Source: an uncultured Roseiflexaceae bacterium
GTDB taxonomy: Bacteria; Chloroflexota; Chloroflexia; Chloroflexales; Roseiflexaceae
Reading direction: 5' to 3'
NCBI GenBank assembly: GCA_903868295.1
Contig: CAIPUQ010000571.1
Coordinates: 1-19,647, forward strand
DNA length: 19,647 bases
A program made the translations under genes and the position numbers. The notes below the pieces were generated by a model, which was not told the DNA's origin, searched no databases, and saw only the letters and a program-made list of their open reading frames with translations. This document shows, piece by piece, positions 14,125-19,647 of this stretch; position 1 is the stretch's first letter, and each line of letters starts with the position of its first letter.

Positions 14125-15657
14125 TTACTCGGCGTTGACGGGCGGTCGCTCAAAGTTCTTGTTGTAGTCGTTGCCCCATACAGTCGATAACGGTGCACCT
14201 TCGACCAGGATCTGCACTGCCTTGATACCGTTGATTGTTGTCATGGTACTCGCGACTGTACGCACAACCGCTGCTTTGTCTGTTGCAGATGCAAATGGTT
14301 GGGTGAAGTCTACGGTGATTACGCCGTTCTCGATGCGGATCCCCCGGAGTTGGGTACTCTCAGGGATGACACGCTTGAGCACGGCACCATACTGGCCGGG
14401 ACCTTCGAGCAGTGTACGCGCAGTCGCTTCGGCGACGTTGACCGTCTTATCGATTAATTTGGTCAATGACACATCGTGCTTACTGTTTGCTGCGACAAAC
14501 GAAACCGTTACTGCTGTACTCCCAGCAAGTGACAGGTTTGCCGGATTCCACAGGTTGACAAGACTGGATTTGATGTACGGGATGCCGTTTTCGGTGGGCA
14601 TGTCGACACCGTTGATGAGGAACTTGATTTTGCTGATGGAATCAAATTGATACATCGTCAGTGCAATCGCTGCAAAACCACGCACATCACCGGGGCCTGT
14701 CGGACGTTTATTGAAGTCAATCACAGCAGTCCCATCAATAATCGCTACCGACAAAATCTGCGTGTCAGGGAGCAGAATGCGGCTCAGACCATTGCGTGGA
14801 TCAGTGAACAATGCTGCCAATGCAGATGTCGCGACCTTTTTACCAGGAACCGAAATAGTCCGCAGTACGGGCACCAGCAACTGCCCCGATGCATCAGCGT
14901 AGACGAGTCTGACGACCATGTCCTTGGCTTCGGGGGTTGCGGGCACTGTCGTGGCGACGGGAGCGGTCGGGTTGGGCTGTGCTGGCGCGGCGGTTGGCTG
15001 CGCAGGAGTCGTTGGACTCGCAACCGGCGGGATGACCGCAGCAGCGCTCGTTGCAGTCGCAAGAGGAGGTGGTGTCGGTACGGGGGTATCACTCATTGGA
15101 GGGAGCACCGCTGCGTCGGTTGGTGCGACCGTCGGCAGTGGTTCGAACGCCGCCTGGGTGGGGTTGACGGCAGCGGCATCGGATGGGGCAGAGGGGCCGA
15201 GGAGCGTCCCCGCATAAAAATAGACGACTGCGCCCACAACCAACAGCCCGATGACCAGTCCGTATACAGATGTAGGGATCCCACCGGATCGCCGTGGGAG
15301 TGACGCAGCAGCACGACGTGCTGCCCGCTGTGCGCTCGCCCAGTCTTCTTCGTAGACATCTGGTGATGCAGCATAGGCGTCTACAGATGGCATGGCAACA
15401 ACTGAATCGCGCTCGCGCGACGTCGCCTTACGCGGGGCACCAGAACTCGCTGGCGCGCGGTTGTGCGCTGCCACACTTCCCATGTATAATGGACATTGTG
15501 TGTGGAACTGTGTAAGGCAATAGCTTGCCTGATCGACCGGTATGTCCATCGCATCGCCACTGATATAACAGCGATGTTCTGCAGTGGATGTTGAGAACCG
15601 AATAGCGCGGTTCTGTTTGAGACCAATGTATGGACAGTGCGTGGCAACTTCCGTCAT
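14125..15657 (-). CDS. Membrane-anchored GerMN-domain protein with N-terminal four-cysteine module
   Basis: 510 aa, starting at ATG 15657 after ACAGGAG. Residues 1-60 form a Cys/His-rich module (Cys8, Cys30, Cys47 and Cys55; motifs HCPYIGL, HRCYI, YCLTQFH and CPLY), likely to bind zinc or an Fe-S cluster. Residues 61-128 are a basic, Ala/Ser-rich linker. One transmembrane helix lies at about 131-150 (VYGLVIGLLVVGAVVYFYAG), so the cysteines stay in the cytoplasm and the rest is outside. Residues 155-245 are a Pro/Thr/Ala-rich stalk. Two GerMN (PF10646) repeats follow at about 247-353 and 383-490, each with the T..VDF hallmark (TAVIDFNKRPT, ITVDFTQPFAS). GerMN domains occur in spore-germination protein GerM and in wall-associated lipoproteins; the role here is unknown. 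Monocistronic by layout. Confidence 0.85.
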   Translation of the reverse strand: MTEVATHCPYIGLKQNRAIRFSTSTAEHRCYISGDAMDIPVDQASYCLTQFHTQCPLYMGSVAAHNRAPASSGAPRKATSRERDSVVAMPSVDAYAASPDVYEEDWASAQRAARRAAASLPRRSGGIPTSVYGLVIGLLVVGAVVYFYAGTLLGPSAPSDAAAVNPTQAAFEPLPTVAPTDAAVLPPMSDTPVPTPPPLATATSAAAVIPPVASPTTPAQPTAAPAQPNPTAPVATTVPATPEAKDMVVRLVYADASGQLLVPVLRTISVPGKKVATSALAALFTDPRNGLSRILLPDTQILSVAIIDGTAVIDFNKRPTGPGDVRGFAAIALTMYQFDSISKIKFLINGVDMPTENGIPYIKSSLVNLWNPANLSLAGSTAVTVSFVAANSKHDVSLTKLIDKTVNVAEATARTLLEGPGQYGAVLKRVIPESTQLRGIRIENGVITVDFTQPFASATDKAAVVRTVASTMTTINGIKAVQILVEGAPLSTVWGNDYNKNFERPPVNAE

Positions 15658-15685
15658 ACGGAGCTCCTGTCAGTGATAGCAGCAC

Positions 15686-15716
15686 AGTTGTACGTACTAT
15701 ACTCTATAGTACAACT
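15686..15716. promoter_or_regulatory. Divergent promoter region with nested inverted repeats
   Basis: GTACTATA (15694-15701) and TATAGTAC (15705-15712) form a perfect 8-bp inverted repeat around CTC. An outer pair, AGTTGTAC (15686-15693) and GTACAACT (15709-15716), overlaps it. On the plus strand TATACT (15698-15703) and on the minus strand TATAGT (15701-15696) are usable -10 elements facing opposite ways. On the minus strand TTGCGA lies 18 bases upstream of TATAGT. The repeats are certain; an operator role is inferred. Confidence 0.5.
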
Positions 15717-15750
15717 TTTTCGCAATAGCCGAAAGAATTGAAGCATAATT

Positions 15751-16497
15751 ATGCGGGTACTTGTCATTTCAGATATACATTCCAACATCGTTGCGCTCGA
15801 TGCAGTGCTCCAAGAAGCCGCTGGCGCATTTGACGCGGTCTGGAATTTGGGTGACACGATTGGGTACGGTCCTCGGCCCAACGAATGCATGGCGACGATG
15901 CAACAGATCAGCACCCAATGGATTGCTGGCAATCATGATTTGGCATGCATCGGGAGCCGCAAGGTCGACATCAACGAGTTCAACCAAGACGCCCGCACGG
16001 CCAACATATGGAACGGCAAGCAGCTCGAGCAACGCTATTTGACGTATCTCGACACGCTTCCGATTGCTATACCTGTTGACCCCAAAAACCACTATATCGT
16101 CCATGGGAGCCCACTCGATCCTGTCTGGGAATACCTGCTGGCGCCACAACAGGCATATGACAACTGGCAAGCAATCCCCCAGCAGATCTGCTTTATCGGG
16201 CACTCGCACGTCCAGATTTTTCTGCGGCAAACGAACATGCAGACCATCGAGGGTCCACTCGTCCCGACCCGGGGTGAGCCATTAGCCATCAATCCAAACG
16301 AACGCTACTTCATCAATCCTGGGAGTGTCGGGCAACCACGTGATGGTGACTCACGGGCTGCGTATGCAATTCTCGATACAGACAATCAACACATCGAATT
16401 CGGTCGTGTCAAATACGATATTGCATTGACCCAACGCCAAATGCAAGAACACCGCCTGCCTGACATGTTGATTCGGCGCTTACAGTATGGGCGGTGA
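15751..16497 (+). CDS. YfcE/MJ0936-type metallophosphoesterase
   Basis: Calcineurin-like phosphoesterase, 248 aa, of the small YfcE/MJ0936-like group that hydrolyses phosphodiesters with two metals; the natural substrate is usually unknown. Metal and catalytic residues: Asp8 and His10 in VISDIHSN, Asp35 in NLGDTIGYGP, Asn61 and His62 in AGNHD, His118 in IVHGSP, and His151 with His153 in GHSH. NPGSVGQPRDGD is the family's closing signature. The ribosome site is weak (GAAG at a loose distance), but the ATG gives the expected family start. It leads a cluster with rsmD and coaD, three bases apart from rsmD. Well supported as an enzyme, unresolved as to substrate. Confidence 0.9.
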   Translation: MRVLVISDIHSNIVALDAVLQEAAGAFDAVWNLGDTIGYGPRPNECMATMQQISTQWIAGNHDLACIGSRKVDINEFNQDARTANIWNGKQLEQRYLTYLDTLPIAIPVDPKNHYIVHGSPLDPVWEYLLAPQQAYDNWQAIPQQICFIGHSHVQIFLRQTNMQTIEGPLVPTRGEPLAINPNERYFINPGSVGQPRDGDSRAAYAILDTDNQHIEFGRVKYDIALTQRQMQEHRLPDMLIRRLQYGR

Positions 16498-16500
16498 ACG

Positions 16501-17070
16501 ATGCGTGTGATCACCGGAAGTGCCAAAGGGCATCATCTGAAGGGGCCCAAAGGCGCTGGCACGCGACCCATGCTCGATAGTGTCAAAGAATCGCTTTTTT
16601 CGGTCCTCAATGGATATGGCGCTATCTACGGCAAAATGCTCGATTTGTACGCGGGCACGGGGTCGATAGGCATCGAAGCGTTATCCCGAGGGGCAACCTG
16701 GTGTGATTTTGTCGAGCAGAAATCTGCAGTGTGCGACGTTATTCGCGACAATCTGGCACATACCAAATTAGCCGCCAAAGCCAAAATCTACCAACAACCG
16801 GTCAGTCGGTTCGTAACACAGCATCGTGGCAGCGCACAGTACGCGCTCATCATGATGGACCCACCGTACGCTGACCCTGCAATACACGACACCCAAGCGC
16901 TGGTTGCGCAGGCTGATTTGTTGATTCCTGGTGGTATTTTCATCATTGGCCATGAGGTACATGTTGTATTCAACGAGACTTGTGGCCCACTCCAGCGCAT
17001 CGAATTTCGTCGTTTTGGGGGATCATGCGTGACGCTGTATGAGCGTCCCCGCGAAGGAGCAGATGCGTGA
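16501..17070 (+). CDS. rsmD: 16S rRNA (guanine-966-N2)-methyltransferase
   Basis: Methylates G966 of 16S rRNA in the 30S subunit with S-adenosylmethionine. 189 aa, usual length. Start MRVITGSAKGHHLK is typical. Motif I, the SAM loop, is LDLYAGTGSIGIEALSRGA (47-65), and the catalytic DPPY is at 120-123. TRPMLDSVKESLFSVL (21-36) is the family's conserved N-terminal helix. It is directly followed by coaD, as in many bacteria, with a GTGA overlap of stop and start. Identification is secure. Confidence 0.94.
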   Translation: MRVITGSAKGHHLKGPKGAGTRPMLDSVKESLFSVLNGYGAIYGKMLDLYAGTGSIGIEALSRGATWCDFVEQKSAVCDVIRDNLAHTKLAAKAKIYQQPVSRFVTQHRGSAQYALIMMDPPYADPAIHDTQALVAQADLLIPGGIFIIGHEVHVVFNETCGPLQRIEFRRFGGSCVTLYERPREGADA

Positions 17071-17561
17071 GTATTGCAGTGTATCCCGGGAGTTTTGATC
17101 CGGTCACGAATGGTCATTTGGATATTGCCGAACGCGCATCTCATATCTTCGACACCATCATCATGGCCGTGTTCGACCGGCCTGACAAACGGCTCTTGTT
17201 CCCGACCGCAGACCGGGTGGCGTTTTTGCGCAAGGCCACTGCCCACATGCCGCGGATCAAAGTCGAGACGTATAGTTCGTTGACCGTCGAATACGCACGA
17301 ACGGTCGGCGCAAAAGTCGTCGTGCGTGGTTTGCGCGCCGCAAACGATTTCGAATCTGAGTTCCAAATGGCGCAGGTGAATCAACGCCTCGCACCCGACA
17401 TAGACTTGGTATACTTTATGGCAAGTCACGAATACACCTATTACAGTTCAACGCGTGTGCGAGAACTCGCATCGCTCGGGGCAGATGTCTCGTGGTTGGT
17501 ACCGGCACACGTCGCCACCGCACTACAGCGGGTCTATGCAGACCGCCGTCACGGAGGATAA
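17067..17561 (+). CDS. coaD: Phosphopantetheine adenylyltransferase
   Basis: Adenylates 4'-phosphopantetheine to dephospho-CoA, the penultimate step of CoA synthesis. 164 aa, canonical length. GTG 17067 overlaps the rsmD stop by four bases. Motifs: AVYPGSFDPVTNGHLDI (4-20) with the T/HxGH nucleotide motif TNGH at 14-17, KVVVRGLRAANDFESEFQMA (83-102), and YTYYSSTRVRELASLG (123-138) with the ISSTxxR-type motif that binds ATP phosphates. The C-terminal helix reaches the next ribosome site, which overlaps the stop codon. Identification is secure. Confidence 0.96.
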   Translation: MSIAVYPGSFDPVTNGHLDIAERASHIFDTIIMAVFDRPDKRLLFPTADRVAFLRKATAHMPRIKVETYSSLTVEYARTVGAKVVVRGLRAANDFESEFQMAQVNQRLAPDIDLVYFMASHEYTYYSSTRVRELASLGADVSWLVPAHVATALQRVYADRRHGG

Positions 17562-17566
17562 TCCAA

Positions 17567-17959
17567 ATGAATGCAGACGATTTACTCTATGAGCTCGAGG
17601 ACTTCATCACTGCGTCACAACACATCCCCATGACCAAGTTAGTCGTTGTCGATGAGTCGAAGCTGTTTGAGTACATCGACCGCATCCGCGAAATGGTCGT
17701 TGTCGGCAGTGCCGAGCACCTCCAGGTTGCGAGCGTCTTTCAGCCTGCTCCGACGGTACACGCAAGTGGCGCTACGGCAGATGGCGGATCAGGCCAAGGC
17801 GTCGAATACGAACATCTGCTCCGGATAGCACGCCAAGATGCCGACGAAATACGGGCGAACGCCGATGCCTATGCACGCGCCGTCTTGTCGGATGTCCAAG
17901 CCAGGCTCGAACGCTTGTTGGGCAGTGTCAACAGCGGTTTAGACGAACTCAATCGCTAA
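17567..17959 (+). CDS. Short SepIVA/DivIVA-like protein
   Basis: 130 aa from ATG 17567, with GGAGG upstream overlapping the coaD end. The N-terminal part (LYELEDFITASQHIPMTK at 7-24, then ESKLFEYIDRIREMV) and C-terminal part (DADEIRANADAYARAVLSDVQ) resemble, from memory, the two ends of mycobacterial SepIVA, a septum-associated DivIVA-like coiled-coil protein. The long central coiled coil of SepIVA is replaced here by a Gly/Ala/Ser-rich stretch at about 60-78. The neighbouring DUF177 gene is also next to sepIVA in mycobacteria, which supports the match. It is probably a cytoplasmic coiled-coil scaffold for cell division or wall synthesis; that is inference. The family call is moderate and the gene itself is certain. 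Confidence 0.7.
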   Translation: MNADDLLYELEDFITASQHIPMTKLVVVDESKLFEYIDRIREMVVVGSAEHLQVASVFQPAPTVHASGATADGGSGQGVEYEHLLRIARQDADEIRANADAYARAVLSDVQARLERLLGSVNSGLDELNR

Positions 17960-17978
17960 CATTCCCGGCTACGATACT

Positions 17979-18007
17979 TTGACATTCACACGCGAATCAC
18001 CTATACT
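17979..18007 (+). promoter_or_regulatory. Consensus promoter of the yceD-rpmF unit
   Basis: TTGACA (17979-17984) and TATACT (18002-18007) are exactly 17 bases apart, the closest match to consensus in the window. Transcription would start near 18014, giving a leader of about 26 bases. Confidence 0.85.
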
Positions 18008-18039
18008 ATACATTCGGAACGCTTCACATAGGTGCTTGT

Positions 18040-18609
18040 ATGGCGACACTAAAACACTCTCCACTCACCTACAATGTGTCGCAGTTATTACGTGAGGAAC
18101 CCGGCTCACGGCGCGAGTATGCATTTACCGAGTCGACGCTGCATTTGCACGAAGGCGAAGAATTGCGTGATATCGCGGGTGCGGCACGATTCACCCGGAC
18201 GGAACTGGGTGTATTTGTCGATGCTACGGCATCCGGCAACGTGTCTACCACGTGTATGCGGTGCTTGCAACCGGCGTTGGTCGCTGTCGAAGTGACCTTT
18301 GTAGAGCAGTATCGCGCAACTGTGGATGTCACCACCGGAGCAAGCATTGCTGCCGACCGCGGAGAAGCCGACGAAGACGACGATGCGTTTATCATCGACG
18401 AACGTCACTTCCTCGATATCGGGTCAGCCTTGCGTGAGTATGCAATCCTCGAGATGCCGATGCGCCCGTTGTGCAAGCCAGATTGCCTGGGACTGTGTGC
18501 CGGTTGTGGTGTCGATCTCAACCAAGAGTCTTGTCGTTGTAGTGAAACTCCTGTGGACGACCGATTTGCGGCGCTCCAAGCGTTGTTGGATCGCAAACCA
18601 CAGCAGTAA
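18040..18609 (+). CDS. yceD: YceD/DUF177 family protein
   Basis: Member of DUF177 (PF02620), linked to 23S rRNA or large-subunit accumulation and almost always found beside rpmF, as here. 189 aa. Two cysteine clusters probably bind zinc: CMRC at 72-75 and CKPDCLGLCAGCG at 145-157 followed by CRC at 165-167. The central segment (about 107-121) is strongly acidic, with DEDDD. The signature LREYAILEMPMRPLC (131-145) is well preserved. It begins at ATG 18040 with a modest AGGTG. The first gene after a consensus promoter, so rpmF is probably expressed from it. Confidence 0.92.
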   Translation: MATLKHSPLTYNVSQLLREEPGSRREYAFTESTLHLHEGEELRDIAGAARFTRTELGVFVDATASGNVSTTCMRCLQPALVAVEVTFVEQYRATVDVTTGASIAADRGEADEDDDAFIIDERHFLDIGSALREYAILEMPMRPLCKPDCLGLCAGCGVDLNQESCRCSETPVDDRFAALQALLDRKPQQ

Positions 18610-18630
18610 TCAAGAGAATGGAGCCAACCC

Positions 18631-18828
18631 GTGGGAGCAGCACCGAAGACTAAAGTATCCCGACATCGTCGCGGCAATCGCCGCCAAAATCAGCGCTTGA
18701 CTGCACCAACCTTGGTGTTGTGCAGCAACTGCGGATTGTTGATGCGCGCGCATCACACATGCAAGTCATGTGGCTACTACCGTCAGCGCCAAGTCGTGGT
18801 CATGGTTGCCAAAAACGCCGAGGCCTAG
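18631..18828 (+). CDS. rpmF: 50S ribosomal protein bL32
   Basis: Large-subunit protein, 65 aa, starting at GTG 18631 with GGAG eight bases before it. The zinc-ribbon form is present: CSNC at 31-34 and CKSC at 44-47. The N-terminal basic half (PKTKVSRHRRGNRR) binds rRNA. It follows yceD by 21 bases and precedes fabH, the standard arrangement that couples ribosome and fatty-acid gene expression. The C+ form (zinc-binding) implies that no zinc-independent copy is evident here. Confidence 0.95.
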   Translation: MGAAPKTKVSRHRRGNRRQNQRLTAPTLVLCSNCGLLMRAHHTCKSCGYYRQRQVVVMVAKNAEA

Positions 18829-18852
18829 GCATCGTCTGGACAGACTGTACAC

Positions 18853-18885
18853 CCGGTGTTCGTGGCGTATGCTACTGAACACCGG
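18853..18885. repeat. Hairpin between rpmF and fabH
   Basis: CCGGTGTTC (18853-18861) is the exact reverse complement of GAACACCGG (18877-18885), with a 15-base loop and only three T residues after it. It could be a weak terminator, an attenuator, or an operator for fabH. A TATGCT in the loop with a poor -35 (CTGTAC) is a possible but weak promoter. Confidence 0.5.
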
Positions 18886-18909
18886 TTTGTATTAGAAAGC
18901 ACGAATACC

Positions 18910-19647
18910 ATGCCTCTACACGCTGCTATTGTCGGCTGGGGAATGTCGGTCCCGACGCGTGTCGTCACCAATGCCGAACTCAGTGCCATGGTCGACACTT
19001 CGGATGAGTGGATTCAATCACGCACCGGCATCAAAGAGCGCCGCATTATATCTGGCGATGAATCGACGTCGACGTTGGCATCGGCAGCCAGCCGCGATGC
19101 CATGGCAATGGCCGGCGTGACGGCCGCCGACATCGATATGATTATCGTCGCTACATTCACCCCTGACCGCCCAATGCCGGCCACTGCGTGTCGGGTGCAG
19201 GCAGCACTTGGCATTACCAATGCCGCTGCGTTTGATATTGCAGCCGCGTGCAGTGGCTTTGTGTATGGATTGACCATCGCGACGAGCTTGATTCAAACCG
19301 GCGCGGCCAAACGCATTCTGTTTTGCGCAACCGATGTCGTGAGTCACTACGTCAACTGGACCGATCGCAACACCTGCGTCTTGTTCGGTGATGGCGCTGG
19401 GGCTGTCGTGCTCGAGGCAACGGACCAGCCCTACGGGTTGTTGTCGTCCGACATGGGCGCTGCTGGTGATCGCGAGGATTTGTTGATGGTCGAAGCAGGT
19501 GGTACCTGCCTCCCATTGACCCCTGATATCCTTGCGACCGATCGCCGCTTTTTGACCATGAACGGCCGTGAAATCTTCAAACTCGCCGTCCGTGGCATGG
19601 AAGAATCCTCGTTAGCCGCATTGCAAAAAGCACACCTGTCATTAGCA
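18910..19647 (+). CDS. fabH: 3-oxoacyl-[acyl-carrier-protein] synthase III (right-truncated)
   Basis: Condenses acyl-CoA with malonyl-ACP to start fatty-acid synthesis. The first 246 codons are present and the frame is open at the right edge, so the C-terminal part with the His and Asn of the active site lies outside. ATG 18910 opens the family start (AAIVGWGMSVPTRVVTNAEL). Features: TSDEWIQSRTGIKERR (30-45), the catalytic Cys114 in AAACSGFVYG, GDGAGAVVLEA, and MNGREIFKLAV. No good ribosome site lies close upstream, so translation may be modest or the start may differ slightly. Its place after rpmF is normal. Confidence 0.94.
   Translation, partial: MPLHAAIVGWGMSVPTRVVTNAELSAMVDTSDEWIQSRTGIKERRIISGDESTSTLASAASRDAMAMAGVTAADIDMIIVATFTPDRPMPATACRVQAALGITNAAAFDIAAACSGFVYGLTIATSLIQTGAAKRILFCATDVVSHYVNWTDRNTCVLFGDGAGAVVLEATDQPYGLLSSDMGAAGDREDLLMVEAGGTCLPLTPDILATDRRFLTMNGREIFKLAVRGMEESSLAALQKAHLSLA

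Noticed and set aside
7407..17415. Internal TGG-TATACT in coaD (17407-17415) as a promoter for the SepIVA-like gene
   Set aside because: It encodes conserved coaD residues and has no -35; chance occurrence is likely, although a weak internal promoter cannot be excluded.
1..19647. Mobile elements, CRISPR arrays, phage genes or attachment sites
   Set aside because: No transposase or integrase motifs, no regularly spaced repeats and no flanking direct repeats were seen; gene order is housekeeping throughout.

Overview
The window is a housekeeping segment of a bacterial chromosome, most likely from Chloroflexota (class Chloroflexia is my best guess). Three things point there. A membrane-anchored GerMN protein begins with a four-cysteine module of the kind I recall at the N-terminus of many Chloroflexota proteins. 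EF-Ts is of the short type (176 aa). A glycosyltransferase, a SepIVA-like protein, a DUF177 protein, bL32 and FabH occur in an order typical of Gram-positive and Chloroflexota genomes. The assignment rests on remembered family patterns, not on a search.

Layout. 1-377: tail of an unrecognised protein entering from the left edge. 378-1276: rplY (bL25/CTC) as a single-gene unit with a near-consensus promoter and a perfect terminator. 1295-1490: an apparent free-standing small RNA on the minus strand, with its own promoter and terminator, in the gap before glpK. 1552-3891: glpK and an SMP-30/gluconolactonase-like gene, directly abutting. 4015-6518: a GT4 glycosyltransferase and an overlapping beta-lactamase-fold lipoprotein. 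6515-7503, minus: uridine phosphorylase behind a small two-helix membrane protein. 7560-8054: an ATC-hydrolase-family gene diverging from that pair across a perfect 16-bp palindrome.

8077-13694: the classic translation and envelope cluster rpsB-tsf-pyrH-frr-uppS-cdsA-rseP, starting from an extended -10 promoter. It has strong hairpins between rpsB/tsf and tsf/pyrH, and no dxr between cdsA and rseP. 13732-14061: a small acidic protein of unknown function. 14125-15657, minus: the GerMN protein, ending against a shared bidirectional terminator. 15751-17959: a YfcE-type phosphoesterase, rsmD, coaD and a short SepIVA/DivIVA-like gene. 18002-19647: DUF177 (yceD), rpmF and the start of fabH, led by a consensus TTGACA-N17-TATACT promoter.

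Most genes serve ribosome assembly and recycling (bL25, S2, EF-Ts, RRF, RsmD, bL32, YceD) or supply of envelope lipid and wall precursors (UppS, CdsA, CoaD, FabH, RseP). I see no mobile elements, CRISPR arrays, rRNA or tRNA genes. The best candidates for undescribed biology are the small RNA at 1295-1456, the four-cysteine/GerMN fusion, and two inverted repeats that sit on the -10 regions of divergent promoters.
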